Part shown: positions 1 to 11,235 of the stretch, piece after piece | Layout of the letters: every line of letters starts with the position of its first letter | How positions within the stretch are numbered: position 1 is the first letter of the stretch | Origin: Gari tellinella | Lineage: Eukaryota > Mollusca > Bivalvia > Cardiida > Psammobiidae | DNA length: 64,000 nt | Reading direction: 5' to 3' | Assembly (NCBI GenBank): GCA_922989275.2 | Contig: OV277866.1 | Location: 57,527,246-57,591,245, forward strand | The notes under the pieces: generated by a model | Databases searched by the model: none | The model's input: only the letters and a program-made list of their open reading frames with translations | What the model was told of the DNA's origin: nothing | Translations under genes and position numbers: made by a program

Positions 1-99
1 TAACAAAACTTAACAAAACGCATCAAATCGTTGAGCCCAAACGTAGGTGATCTTTGTTAACATTGAAAGGCGATTCTTTAAGTTTGTATTATTAAGTTA

Positions 100-300
100 T
101 AGTGCTCCCTCCCTACAACGACCCTCCCAACAGTGACTCCCTCTTTACAACGGTACTTACCTCAGTTTCCTATAAACAAGACAATTACTGTATTTCAAGC
201 GCTTTCACTGCAGCAATTTTGTCTGCTTAAAATTGTCGTCTGCTTATTTTCCTCAAAATTACATATAAGTGGGCATTTGGATAGAATTAATATAATGAGG
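100..300 (-). mobile_element. M3 MITE, truncated copy
   Basis: Starts with AGTGCTCCCTCCCTACAACG after a TA-rich site and follows the copy at 42872 through the stretch around TTGTCGTCTGC. Homology ends near 300, before the central hairpin, so only about half the element is left. The 300-520 stretch after it shows nothing I recognise. Confidence 0.6.
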
Positions 301-524
301 TTGTTGTTGGTGTTCCTGATAGGATGAAGCTTCCCATTAAGCACTTTCAGATGCGTCATCCCAATGTCATCAGAGTTTGACACCAGCATCAAGAGAATGA
401 GAGAATGGTCCATGCCTCCTTTTCACACCCCAGTCGTGCTCAAAACGCATTGCTCTTGGTGAAATCGTTGCCATGAATCGCAGGAGAGCTTAAGATAACG
501 GTTTTATCGTGATAGATCTTAACA

Positions 525-772
525 GAACGTGATAAAACGTGATAGTGAATCGTGGTTACCGTAATAGAGCTTGAGAGAACGTGGTGACATCGTGGCAGGT
601 CTTCATAAGAATCTTGTTGGGTTCGTAACAAACCGCTACAGGAGGTATCTAGACGTGCAGAGAGCGTAAGAAAGCGTGATGTAGCGTAGAAAAATAAAAT
701 AAACCGTGAAACTCTGCAATTTTTCCCGAGCGTGGACATCGTAGCTATCGTGGCTGAGTGTAAACGCAGCAT
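525..772 (+). repeat. Left copy of a 250-bp direct repeat (DR)
   Basis: Matches 3193-3441 at roughly 80% by eye, from GATAAAACG through TCGTGGTTACCGTAA and AGAGCTTGAGAGAACGTGG to GAGTGTAAACGCAGCAT. It is rich in spaced CGT/ACG triplets. Possible terminal direct repeat of an unknown element; it lacks clear TG...CA ends, so I do not call it an LTR. Confidence 0.6.
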
Positions 773-3192
773 AACAGAATCATGTCCTTGTAAATTCTTG
801 AAAGATCATACTCGGAAAAAGGGATTATTGTCATCTTAAGCTAATACTAACGTGTTTATATTCACATTTTATCAAAAAAAAGAGCAAGAGATATGCAGAA
901 TCTTTTAATTATTTGACATTGAAACAGAAGAAAAATCAGTTTTACAGTATCTATAAAATAGTTATTTTTGATTTAATCAATAGACTTTCTGTGAAATATC
1001 TGAAATATTTCAGTAGTGTGCCAATATAGGTAACTTTAACTATATCGGTCTTCATATAAACAATAAAATTGTGGGAATTCCTCAGTTTCAATACCTGTTT
1101 TCATTGTTAATCACTGTACCTGGAATCCTGTTCAGTTATGTAACACTTTCCAATTATGGTTAAGTACAGACTTGCTTTCCTAAGGTATTTATAGCAAAAC
1201 ATCTCCATTTTGAAGATTGAACATTGAGGCAACAATTGCGGAAAGAAGTTTTAAGCGCATGCTTTGAAATAAGGAATCACTCACCATTATAGTGCTGAGG
1301 CTGGAACCATACATTTTGAACACTTCCTTGGTGTAACGATGTATTATTCTGCCTTTGACTGCAATAATCATTATTTTCTTTTTGTACAAAATTTATGCAT
1401 TTGAGATATGATAAATTGTGTCATGTGGTTCCAGTATTTAGTGCAAATTAATATGGTTAGAATGTCATTTAGGTGAAATACATCCTTGATATAATGATCC
1501 TTGATGTAACAGTGAAAGTGTTACATCAAGGACCAGAAACCGTTATTTCAAAGAAACCGGAGACCAACAATCAATAAAAGAATTTTTTTTCAAGTATACA
1601 GGTATTTTACATTGAAAAGAATACTTTTTATAAGGGATAGCACGTAATGAAAGAAACAATAAGCTGCTTTTGCTTACTAGTATTAGCCACCGGACAAATC
1701 CTGTTCAACGTGTGTTACATCAAGGAGGTATTTCGCTACATTAGGGAAAACAGCTGAAAGATATTAATAAAATAGGAAGACTTTATACAGAATTTGAAAA
1801 TTCACTTTTTGAAGTTGGTAGACATTATTTCAACAGTTATTATTATGAAAATCATTACAAGTTCTTCCTAAAACTTTGCTACTTTCCTAAGCTGTAACAT
1901 CAAGGAAAATGTATTGTTACATAAAGGAAAATTACATTGTTAAATAAAGGAAAGTAAATTGCAAAACAGTTCAATATTTTCATTTTTATGTTGAATTAGT
2001 AATTGCCTAAACTTTTCCATTTATTTTTGACAAGTAGATAAACATATGGCATAAATGTTGTATTGTAAGCCTTTAATTCAGAGCCTAATTTGTGTTACAT
2101 CAAAGAATTAATATTTCTATATATTTTCTGTAACACATTTATAATATTTGATTCTTCTTATAAGCTACAGTAAACCCAAGTCCTTAAAAATAAGTGCAAA
2201 CTATATAGGAAATCCTGGTTCATGTATTCTGCACATTATTGAATATATCATGCATCCGTTTTCATTTAGAAATTGGCAAATCAAGTACACACTGATATTG
2301 TAATCCGTGTCGTAACAATATAAATTCAGTGATGTAACATGACCGCAAAATTATAGTTGCATAGGTTTTTTAGTTCCCGAAATGAATGTCATAGTAAAGC
2401 ATTTATACTTGAAGAGACTAGATGTCTACTAAGTTGGCAGTCAAACTCTTTTTTAAGCTTTATGTATCAGAAGAGTCATTTATTTCCTTAATGTAACATA
2501 TTTGCTGCTTTACTGTAACAGCCTGTCAACAATAATATGGAATAACTTTCAAACAATTCAAGTTTTAATACTAAGTAAGCAATGGCTAATCAATGTTAAC
2601 AGTTCTAAAATGTTTAATTGTTTTATTTACAGTTAGTTCATGTTTGTCAAACTTTTGACGTTTGATATATCTTAATATTTTCCTTAATGTAACATTGTTG
2701 TAGCTGCAGATTCCTTAATGTAACCATCTTCTTTTTAGCAAATACAATTCACAGGTGATGGCAGTTTGGTGCAACTTTTGTTCTAAATGATTGTTTTTAT
2801 TATACTACAGCATGGAATATCAGAGGAATCATGTTCAAGTTCTGAATGTTTTGTCAGTGTGAAAACAAAATGTCAACTATGACGGTTATTTTAGGCGCAA
2901 ACCGTACATGATTGGAAGGAAATCTATTAGATGCTATTCATTGTGATGAAACACCTAATAAATTGTTTTCATTCATTTTATGACATTGTACTTGTTTAAA
3001 GGGTTGTTACATCAAGGAAATAGTTTTGCAATTGTGTTAACTATACACCACACCTCGACAACCTGGGTACATTTAAGCCCCTTCGGTAACATATTTACAC
3101 AGTATAGACATACATGGTGCTATAGTGTAAGCCATTAACCTCAGAGAGAATATCAAAATAATCTTATCCTTGACATCAGAATTGTTACATAC
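773..3192. repeat. AT-rich block with scattered TGTTACATCAAGG motifs
   Basis: No convincing coding sequence. The motif TGTTACATCAAGG, or its complement CCTTGATGTAACA, recurs with mismatches near 1487, 1499, 1519, 1714, 1894, 1914, 2092, 2488, 2681, 2699 and 3004 at irregular spacing. The block lies exactly between the two 250-bp direct repeats, so it may be the interior of one unknown element. Confidence 0.5.
1499..1531. repeat. Inverted repeat of the TGTTACATCAAGG motif
   Basis: CCTTGATGTAACA and TGTTACATCAAGG face each other as 13-bp perfect arms across 7 bases. Confidence 0.8.
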
Positions 3193-3441
3193 GAACGCGA
3201 TAAAACGGGATAGCGTATCGTGGTTACCGTAAGAGAGCTTGAGAGAACGTGGTGAAATCGTGGCAGATCCTCATCAGAATCGTGTTGGGTTCGCAACAAA
3301 ACGCTACAGGGGGTAACAAGACGTGCATAGAGCGTAAGAAAGCGTGGTATAGCGTAGAAAAAGACAATAAATCGTGAAGCTCTGCACTTTTTCTAAATCT
3401 AGGCCATCGTAGCTATCGTGACTGAGTGTAAACGCAGCATT
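3193..3441 (+). repeat. Right copy of the 250-bp direct repeat
   Basis: Same order of blocks as 525-772 and same orientation, 2,668 bp away. The copies are diverged, so the duplication is not recent. Confidence 0.6.
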
Positions 3442-3444
3442 AAC

Positions 3445-3889
3445 GCCAAAACTCGACCAGACTTAATTATAAACTGGAATAGGGTTTTTTTGGGCATTCC
3501 AAGAGTCAGTAGGTAAATAATTAAATTAACTAAGGGTCTAGAATTTTCTGGCGAGTGTGATCACCTGATGCATACGTTTTTTATGTTTTTTCACCATTTC
3601 ATTCAAAGATATATTCAAATGATTTGTATGCAGCATTTATAAAAAATAAGTCGTATTGTTGGTATATAAAGTACAGTCCGAGGCAATGTTGTTCAATCAA
3701 TGAGATAATGACGTCATTTATGGCATAATTCCCCATAATACCGCGTGGCTGTTAAGAGATCATGCCAACTGCTGTGATTCTAAAATCGACAAATGAAAGC
3801 AGACGGTAATTGTTCAATATTGATGACGTCATGGTAGTAAAGAGGTTAAAGTACTTACTTTGAGTCTCTCTGTAGATATGGTTCATATT
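3445..3889. other. No recognised feature
   Basis: AT-rich with two TGACGTCA-type sites (about 3709 and 3824), no open frame of note and no match to the window's repeat families. Confidence 0.4.
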
Positions 3890-4106
3890 TTAACCCCTTC
3901 ACTGCCGAGACGTCATTAAGTTTAACCAATTGTCGTCTGCTTTTATTTCTTAAATTTTAATTTTTGCTATTTTGACTGAAGAAATGTTGAAATGAATGTC
4001 AAACAGTTTGGATCCTGATCAGACGCCGCGTAACGCGGCATCTGATAAGGATTCAAACTGTTTGCTGAAGAATGTTGTGCTCGGGCAAAGGCAGCGAAGG
4101 GGTTAA
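3890..4106 (+). mobile_element. P3 MITE with TTAA at both ends
   Basis: TTAA at 3890-3893 and 4103-4106 bracket ends CCCCTTCACTGCC and GGCAGCGAAGGGG. The central hairpin has arms starting CAAACAGTTTGGATCC and a tip GACGCCGCGTAACGCGGC. One of the best-preserved P3 copies here. Confidence 0.8.
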
Positions 4107-4690
4107 ACCGAATGCAACAAGATGACCACTGGTACAACCTTTAAAGTAAGCAAAATCGATTAAACGGGGAGGCGGGACAATCTCTGTTTAGACCAGCGCT
4201 TAATAGTTATCGATCAGTTCGCCTCGAGCTAATGAACTGATAAAAGAACGTCATTGGTATATCCGGGTGGATGATGAGTAGAGTGACCTTGTTAAACTGT
4301 GACTATAACATGACATATCAAGAACTATTTTCCGAATAACAAGCCTTGCGAGAAAATATCAAAATGGAAAGGTATATATTTTAAGTTTATAATTTTATTT
4401 ATCGTAGCTTATATTAAACAGTTTGGTGGAAACATATGCGAACTAGTAATCGTCTCTTAAAAGGTGTCTTCTAAAATAAAATTGCAAAATTTGTTATCTT
4501 AATACAATTTAAAGAAGGTTTAAAAAAAAGTTTAGATCCTTATCAGACGCCACGTTATACCGGGCCTAATTAGGAGGCAAACCGTTTGCAAAGCTATGGC
4601 AATGGATGATTTACTTTATTTGGGTAATATTGTTTTCAGTTGTGTGAACGTTTAAGTTACATTGATACGAAAGTTAAACCTTCGCCTGCT
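4107..4690. other. Mostly unrecognised; lone hairpin remnant at 4527-4593
   Basis: At 4527-4593 a decayed AGACGCC-class hairpin (GTTTAGATCCTTATCAGACG, later AACCGTTTGC) is visible without identifiable element ends. The rest is AT-rich and shows nothing. Confidence 0.4.
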
Positions 4691-4691
4691 A

Positions 4692-5035
4692 GAGTTGAGA
4701 AGAAAACGTTGTTCTTTCCTTTCCAATTTAACCCTTTCATGATCAAAGGACAAGGTTCACGAAGCCTCCGTTGTGGCCCTTTAAAACCATTTTTTCCGAT
4801 TGATGTTTTAGCTATATTTTCTCTTAATTTGTCATTTTTTCATATTAATACTTCATATATACATAAAGCTCAACCCAAATTCAAGTTTTGACAACTTTAT
4901 AGATTTTTGTAAATGGACCTCGAGGCCATAAAAATGCCAAAAAAGCAGACACAAACGGTTGTAACGTAGAACATGGAATAATTTAAGCGTTCAAAAAAAC
5001 AAACAGGTTAAGCGGCATTTTCATTTAACAGCCAC
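4692..5035. repeat. Decayed M1 end followed by P3-related sequence
   Basis: GAGAAGAAAACGTTGTTCTT resembles the M1 terminus. It is followed by TTAACCCTTTCATGATCAAA, the start of a P3-like subfamily also present at 51287. No central hairpin is discernible. An 83-codon frame over this stretch has no family signature and I do not call it a gene. Confidence 0.35.
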
Positions 5036-5127
5036 TTGTGCTTAAAGCTACTAATATTTCATCAATAGAAGGAAATTCCGGTTAAAGTCTTTGATCAAAC
5101 ACTGCCACCTAACATTTGGTTTGAAAA

Positions 5128-5364
5128 TTGGACAAGACGTTAGTCTTTCCCGTTTAAACAATACATACTGTATTGCAATAAAATGAAGAAACTAACAATT
5201 TCTTGGAAATTAAAACGATTAATCTGAATCTGAGTGGCAAACATTTGTCAGTCTGATCAGATTCTGGGATTCGGCATTTGATTTGGCTCCAAACTGTTTT
5301 AAATGGGCATTATTGTTTAAGCATAAATGCGTGTATTGGGAAAGAATAACGCATTCTCCATTGT
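5128..5364 (-). mobile_element. M1 MITE, decayed
   Basis: Left end near TCTTTCCCGTTTAAAC, central hairpin arms diverged, right end GGGAAAGAATAACGCATTCT then CCATTGTA. Confidence 0.6.
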
Positions 5365-5492
5365 ACTCGTAGGCAGTTGGGGTGCAGGTTAACAGTTGTT
5401 TACCCTAGATATTGTTTGGACCGATCATTAGAATTTGTTGCAGTCCCGTTTGCTGCATAGCAACACGTACGAATGTAAAACTGTTGATCAAT

Positions 5493-5668
5493 CCCTTCAC
5501 TGCCAATTGCGTCATCAATTTTAAACGTTTGCCGTCTGCTTTTTTATTTCTGAAATTAATATTCTAGGTTATTTGACTTAAGAAGTATTGAAATGGGTGT
5601 CAAAACGATCATGATCCGAACTGTTTAAAAACAAATCATTGAACTCTCGATAAGGGAGAGAAGGAGTC
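5493..5668 (+). mobile_element. P3 MITE, decayed
   Basis: Begins CCCTTCACTGCCAATTGCG and keeps the TTGACTTAAGAA and AATGGGTGTCAAA blocks. The hairpin is mostly lost, and the end near AGGGAGAGAAGGAG is poor. Confidence 0.5.
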
Positions 5669-5849
5669 AATATTCGAAAGAAAAAAAAACACAGCCAGAA
5701 ATGATAGTACCCATCGTATATTTTATCTTTATACTAAAATCTGGAATATATTTGACCATTTTTTGTTATTTTTTTATTGAGGAATAATTCCTTAGTGACA
5801 TTCTGTGAAAAATTGAAGTCGACGCGATAATTTTTTACTGTAAAATATT

Positions 5850-6257
5850 GAGCGAAATGAAGTGGGCTAATCGTTATTTTTTCAAGTTAAAACGAAACAA
5901 AATGAATTACAATATAATATAGAAAATGACAACTTGAACATCTTAACGACCAGTTATATTCAGAGTTGCCAGCCACGTTGACCTAATCAGATGTCTGATC
6001 TTCATCGTAATGGTACATACTAGTTTTAGCATCAGCGCGTTTATTAATATTCCCCGTTCAAAAAAATAAAAGCAATTGAAAGCAATACTATTAAACGTAG
6101 AAACTGACAACATTTTGCTAAATCTGACCATTTTTGAGATGAGTGACAAACAATTTTGTTACCAGGCGTTTAATCATGCTCCAAACTATTTGCAGTTGAA
6201 ATGATAGTTTTAACGTAAACGCGTTTATTGGAAAATAATAACATCTTCTCTACTGTA
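5850..6257 (-). mobile_element. Two decayed M1 copies in tandem
   Basis: About 5850-6060 and 6062-6255, each in minus orientation. Both show the AGAAAATGACAACTT-type interior and a GCGTTTATT end; the second ends ATCTTCTCTACTGTA. Confidence 0.5.
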
Positions 6258-6267
6258 CTGGTGCATA

Positions 6268-6513
6268 CAGTGGAGAATGTGTTATTCTTTCCCGATAAAC
6301 GCGTTTACGCTAAAACTATTTTTTCTTTTACAAACAGTTTGGAGCCAGATCAGACGCCGGGTAACCCGGCGTCTGATCAGGCTCCAAACTGTTTGCCACC
6401 AAGATAAACATGAAATATCAGAATTGTCCAAAAGTTGTTCTTTTCTACGTTTTAGCGTTTTGCGTTTGCGTACGTTTGCGTTTAAACGGGAAAGAATAAC
6501 AGATTCTCCACTG
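6268..6513 (+). mobile_element. M1 MITE, full length
   Basis: TA duplicated at 6266-6267 and 6514-6515. Terminal inverted repeats of about 26 bp begin CAGTGGAGAA, and the central hairpin tip is GACGCCGGGTAACCCGGCGT. The stretch to 6784 shows nothing. Confidence 0.85.
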
Positions 6514-6784
6514 TACACTGTAATGCAATAAGGTTTTCATATGGGACTATTCATATCTATATAGATCAGGCGTCAGCTTCATGCATCACTTCGTTATGCA
6601 CAATGCACATGATTAAATATTAGATATGTCAGGTTTGTGTCAACAATAGTTAGTTCAGACGTTCAGCTACATTAACGCCTTTAATTCTAAGCGCCATTTA
6701 ACTTATGTTTGCAATCAGTTTTGAACCATTACATGTTCCAATCTGATAGAATACATTTAAGAAGCCAACAGGTTCCAATAAATC

Positions 6785-6900
6785 CGTCACTACCATGACG
6801 TCAGCTATTTTAAACGATTGCCGTCTGCGTTTATATTTTAAAATATAGATTGAATGTAAACATACTGAAGAGGAATTTGATAATTTTATGGAGAGGTCGC
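6785..6900 (+). mobile_element. P3 fragment
   Basis: GTCACTACCATGACGTCAGC followed by the CGATTGCCGTCTGCG block, as in the left half of P3. The right half is missing or has become the hairpin at 6975-7045. Confidence 0.4.
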
Positions 6901-6974
6901 AAATAGGCTTTGTCTGCTGTCCAATCATTTTGTTTGAATAAAATATTGTTTAAACTAAAATAGAAATATAGAAA

Positions 6975-7045
6975 ACAATTCGGATCCTGACACCACGTGG
7001 CATGTGCCATGGCGTCTTATCAGGGTCCCAACAATTTGATTTGCA
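6975..7045. repeat. Decayed central hairpin
   Basis: ATTCGGATCCTGACACCACG pairs imperfectly with GGCGTCTTATCAGGGTCCCA. Tip CACGTGGCATGTGCCATGG. Confidence 0.4.
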
Positions 7046-7082
7046 TATGTCCGTTAAATTCTGTTTAAGATAGTAAATATAT

Positions 7083-7272
7083 TTAGCTACGATATTTCGA
7101 AATCAGTTAAATCAAACATAGTCGTATTTCAAAGTTACAACTTAGCTGAGCTACGTTTTAACTTTGAAATACGAATATGTTCGACTTAATCAAGCCTAAA
7201 ATAATGCAATCCATATGTCGAAATATCGGATAATTCAAGTAAAGCGAGTTTGAGATATCGAAGTTATACTGT
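7083..7272. mobile_element. M2 MITE, decayed
   Basis: The centre pairs GTATTTCAAAGTTACAAC with GTTTTAACTTTGAAATAC. Right end GAGTTTGAGATATCGAAGTT then ATACTG. Confidence 0.6.
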
Positions 7273-7359
7273 TTTATTACGTTGTGGTTACTGACACTGT
7301 AAAGTAGACCTGGCGTTGAGCAACAGTACTCCTTTAGGAGCTTTAACGTTTAACATGCT

Positions 7360-7905
7360 TTAAAGGGACTCGCAACCGGATGGTGTATTTGTCAAAATAA
7401 AATAAAATACTCAAATAAAAGCAAATTTGTGGCATTATTTGGCTTCTGACATTAAAAAAATATGATCAGTCCAAAAAAAGTCTCAAGAATCGTCACCGAA
7501 TCTTAGATTTTTAGATATTTTCCATCGTTTTTCTATACCGACTAGTAGACGGTATAGTTGTTGTTGTTGCTTCTCTACACGGGCTCAGACATAAACACGA
7601 GCCGAATTACGAAGTTGTATGCACTTTCGATGGCTACACATTGAAATACGTTAAATCGATCCGAGATAAACGGATAGTTTCCGTGGTCCATTGGTCTAAG
7701 CGGTTTCCCCTATTTTGCCTTCTGTCCGCCAATGCCGGGCCCCGGGTTCGAATCCCACCAGAGACCAATATTTTTTTTTATTGAAATACATTTTTTTAAA
7801 CAGAATTTCTTATCCTAAACTAATTCTTTACCATTTATATAAGCGTTTGACACATATTTACAAATTACTATTTTTAATGCACCATCTGGTTGCGAGTCGC
7901 TTTAA
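7360..7905. mobile_element. P5: TTAA-flanked element carrying a tRNA-like sequence
   Basis: TTAA at 7360-7363 and 7902-7905 bracket 24-bp imperfect inverted ends AGGGACTCGCAACCGGATGG and CCATCTGGTTGCGAGTCGCT. There is no protein-coding frame. Between the ends lie a TTGTTGTTG tract (about 7558) and the tRNA-like segment at 7675-7768. The ends suggest piggyBac-type mobilisation, whereas the interior looks tRNA-derived. Confidence 0.6.
7675..7768 (+). ncRNA. tRNA-like pol III sequence (class II shape)
   Basis: A-box-like TGGTCCATTGG at 7683 and B-box GGTTCGAATCC at 7745 are spaced as in a tRNA with a long variable arm. GTTTCCG at 7675 can pair with CAGAGAC at 7758 with one mismatch and one G-U. 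A run of nine T follows at about 7772, a possible pol III terminator. The T stem keeps only three pairs and I cannot fold a D stem, so this is a pseudo-tRNA or SINE-type promoter, not a functional tRNA. Confidence 0.5.
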
Positions 7906-7916
7906 GTAATCATCTG

Positions 7917-8110
7917 TCAATTCCAATTCCAATTTCTTTATTACACTCAGTTCATGATTTTACATGAAAACATGAGGAACATACAATATATATAGACACA
8001 ACATGAAGAACAAAACTAAATGTACATAGACAATACATACATATTCACAAACAAATAAATAAGTATATTAATAGTTTCTGTATATGATTCCGGATTTGTA
8101 TATGATTTTG
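7917..8110 (-). mobile_element. Probable LINE 3' tail
   Basis: AATTCCAATTCCAATTT tract then TTTATTACACTCAG and AT-rich sequence. This resembles the microsatellite tail and 3' untranslated end of a LINE read on the minus strand. No reverse transcriptase is attached. Confidence 0.4.
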
Positions 8111-8359
8111 GGAGAGTTACGAGGATGTAGGAAACATTTCTAATGACAGCTTGTCAGGAGATGGTTAAAACATAAACACACATTTCTTTTATAAGAATAG
8201 TTTTATAATCAAAATGTCATTCTATCGGGAAATGAAGAGGGTTAATATTGCTTTTTAAACCGAACCTAATTAACATAACACTTTTTGGCATCCGAATAGA
8301 CTGGTTCTTCACAAAAAATGGTATTAATGCTGATTTTGAGTTATTGAAATGACAACATA

Positions 8360-8593
8360 CAATGGAGAAAACATTATTCTTTCCCAATAAACGCGTTTAC
8401 TGTAAAACTATTATTTCCTATGCAAACAGTTTGGAGCCAGATCAGACGCCGGGTAACCCGGCGTCTCATCAGGCTCCAAACTGTTTGCCACTCAGATAAA
8501 AATAAATAGTCAGAAAAAGGTGCTTTTTCCTCCATTTTATTGATTTGCGTTTCATTTGCGATTAAACGGGAAAGAATAACGTTTTCTCCACTG
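8360..8593 (+). mobile_element. M1 MITE
   Basis: TA on both sides. Left end CAATGGAGAAAACATT, right end AACGTTTTCTCCACTG. The hairpin tip is intact. Confidence 0.8.
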
Positions 8594-8624
8594 TACTTGA
8601 AAGAAACAAAAAATAGCATGGTTA

Positions 8625-8836
8625 AGGTTAAACCTTATACTGCCGTTCTTTTGTCTGATTTGATATTGTCGTCTTCAATATTGATCAAATCAAAGTTTAT
8701 TCATTTTAAGTTGAAGAAACCTAAATACAAATGGCAAATAGTTTATATCCAGATGAGACGCCGCAAAACGCGGGTCTAATCTGTATGCAAGCTGTTTGCA
8801 AAAACAATGAAGGCCCGATCTGTAGACACAGGGTTA
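8625..8836 (+). mobile_element. P3-related MITE, decayed
   Basis: GGTTAAACCTTATACTGCCG at the start, a decayed hairpin (ATCCAGATGAGACGCCGC, later GCTGTTTGC) and GGGTTA at the end. Confidence 0.45.
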
Positions 8837-9580
8837 GATGTAAGTTAATATACCGTTCTGTATATTGCATACGGCTTTAATTAGCCCGTCCAAGTATTTG
8901 TCTATTAACGTTATTAACTCATCTCGACCGTTTTTATTTGATTTACGGCGAGCATTGTTACACAGTCTGAACCCTTATCGCCTTAGTTCTTGATCTGCCT
9001 AAACAGTCGTCGATTCATCTTGTGTTTGTTATGTGTTTGGTAAATGGAGAACTACCAAGATAAGCAAGTAAAACAGATTGCATCCTGATCGCATTATTGT
9101 ATGTCAATCATCTGATGAATATCTTCACTGTATGCAAACGTTTATAGAGTCGCGCTTGGAGCGATATTGGTTGTACGTCGGGTATCCAATATTTACATTA
9201 TATTCCACTTCATCAATGCAATTGTCCGTATTTGCCTAACCCTTGATGTGCTAAAATATCGTCTAGTTCGAAAGTTTTCAGCTGTAATTGTTTATAAATT
9301 TACTTTTGATGCAATTTTGGAAAAGAGACTCTAAACACGAGGATCAATCATAAACAGTTTTGATCCGAATCAGTTGCCAGGCATTGCTGCATCTGACGTT
9401 GATCTTTTTCATGCGAATTCTAGTATAGTCTCGATTAGACTGCTAAATGTAAATAACAGTCAAACGCGTGTATCTCGGACGCCTCAAATATCTCCAAATA
9501 GCAATCTTTGTGAAGAGTTACATATATAGTATTAAGGTAAACAGACATCCGTATATGTGTTATCTGTTACAGAAAACCTT
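8837..9580. other. Unrecognised; one decayed hairpin
   Basis: At 9352-9412 AACAGTTTTGATCCGAATCA pairs weakly with CTGACGTTGATC. The rest is unassigned AT-rich DNA. Confidence 0.35.
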
Positions 9581-9582
9581 AA

Positions 9583-9643
9583 GATATTCAATTCAATTCA
9601 ATCATTTATTGCATAAAACATACAACAGCATGTTTAGTGCGTT
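9583..9643 (-). mobile_element. LINE 3' tail fragment
   Basis: Three ATTCA units then ATCATTTATTGCATAAAACA, the pattern expected of a LINE 3' end in reverse. It stops where P4 begins. Confidence 0.45.
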
Positions 9644-9647
9644 TTAA

Positions 9648-9851
9648 TTCTTTCCTCCCTAAAACTTCGAACGGACAATCCCAGTTTCCATTTTAGTTTA
9701 GTCCATTTCTGACTTTTAAGGGTTGTTTTGACAATGTTTTACATTAAGGAGCCCTCTGATCTGGGTCTTCACTGTTTGCATAGGACACGTGCATTTTCAC
9801 AAATATACTGTTAGAAAAGAACGCCAATAAGGAGGACTAGGGTTTAAAGGG
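9648..9851 (-). mobile_element. P4 MITE with TTAA flanks
   Basis: TTAA at 9644-9647 and 9852-9855. Ends TTCTTTCCTCCC and ACTAGGGTTTAAAGGG. One hairpin arm survives as GGAGCCCTCTGATCTGGGTC and the opposite arm is deleted. Confidence 0.65.
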
Positions 9852-9855
9852 TTAA

Positions 9856-10295
9856 AGAGCTGACGCTTAACATAATAGTTTGACAATGCAACACTTGTCA
9901 GTGTAACGTTACAAACAAACATGTATCGGAAGGACGGATTAACACGCTACATAATTGTTTTCTGCAACATATTCTTAGAATTAGCTTATCTTAAATGTCT
10001 TTCAATAAAATAAAATCATATTGTTTCACACTTTTGATAAAAGGTAAAGGGTCGTTGAATTACAGGATGTCCCGATTTTTAATACAGTATTTCATAGGTT
10101 ATAACGATATGTTAGTAGCATGTCGAAAATCTCTCCAATATAGCTCTCATGCCTTTTTCTGATAATGTGTTAGTTGCATAAATTACACCTGCATGACTGA
10201 ACTTATCCATAATAGTTTAAATTATTGACAATTTCAATTTGCCTTCCAGCATAATTATGACCATCCGAGATTCAAATCTTGGTGCATATGCAGTA
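9856..10295. other. No recognised feature
   Basis: AT-rich, no coding potential and no family match. Confidence 0.35.
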
Positions 10296-10349
10296 CAGCA
10301 TTCCCTCTCTACAACGACATCCAATGGGAGATTGTGTGTGGTCGTTATA

Positions 10350-10595
10350 CAGTGGAGAATCTGTTATTCTTTCCCAATAAACGCGTTTACGCTAAAACTA
10401 TTATTTGCAGTGCAAACAGTTTGGAGCCAGATCAGACGCCGGGTAACCCGGCGTCTGATCAGGCTCCAAACTGTTTGCCACCAAGATAAACAAGAATTAT
10501 CAGAATTGTCCAAAAGTTTTTCTTTTCTACGTTTTAGTGCTTTGCGTTTGCGTACGTTTGCGTTTAAACGGGAAAGAATAACAGATTCTCCACTG
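10350..10595 (+). mobile_element. M1 MITE nested in M3
   Basis: TA duplicated at 10348-10349 and 10596-10597. Both ends and the hairpin are intact. Confidence 0.85.
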
Positions 10596-10644
10596 TATGG
10601 ACAGAATTTAGCTTACATTTGCAAACAGTTTGAATCTAGATCAT

Positions 10645-11235
10645 TCATTCAATTCAATTCAATTCATTCAAATTTTATTGGCATTAAACATATATAATGT
10701 TCATAGCCATATAACATAATGTACATGACTAACAATAACTTACTATATAGTATTAGACCAGGAAATACAGTTACATAAGCAGGAAAAAAGTATGAAAAAA
10801 ATGTGAGATGACAATGATTTAACCTTCTTAATTATACAGTAGAATATATATCAAATACTGACATTATATTAAAAATAAACAAAGTCTTTAAAATGTCACG
10901 AAATGCAATATTTTGCTACTACGTTGTTCTATATTTAAGGTTGGTGCTAGTTTTTTTTTTTACTTACAGTTATATTTTCATCATATTTTTTTTTATTTTG
11001 AGTGTGTAAATCGGTTTGGATCCTGATAAGACGACACAGTTGTTTTCGTCTTATCAGAATCCAAGCCCATTGAAGTTGAAATTGATCTGCATTTACATAA
11101 TGGAAACTGATAATACTATTTCTATGGTTGGGAATAACAACATGAATAATAACTACAACATGAATAATAACTATGTACACTTCTACCTATAGTAACAGAA
11201 TCTAATCTACGACAAACAAATACAATATCTTGTGA
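10645..11235 (-). mobile_element. LINE 3' tail plus unassigned DNA inside M3
   Basis: Starts with ATTCATTCAATTCAATTC repeats, then AAATTTTATTGGCATTAAAC as in LINE 3' ends read in reverse. At 10996-11075 lies a lone hairpin (GGTTTGGATCCTGATAAGAC pairing with GTCTTATCAGAATCCAAGCC), apparently a separate insertion. Confidence 0.45.

Noticed and set aside
525..3441. LTR retrotransposon
   Set aside because: The direct repeats lack TG...CA ends. No primer site, polypurine tract, gag or pol is visible between them.
4640..4891. 83-codon frame as a small gene
   Set aside because: It overlaps M1- and P3-like sequence and shows no codon bias or motif.
7675..7768. Functional tRNA gene
   Set aside because: The T stem has only three pairs, the D stem does not fold, and the sequence lies inside a dispersed-looking element.
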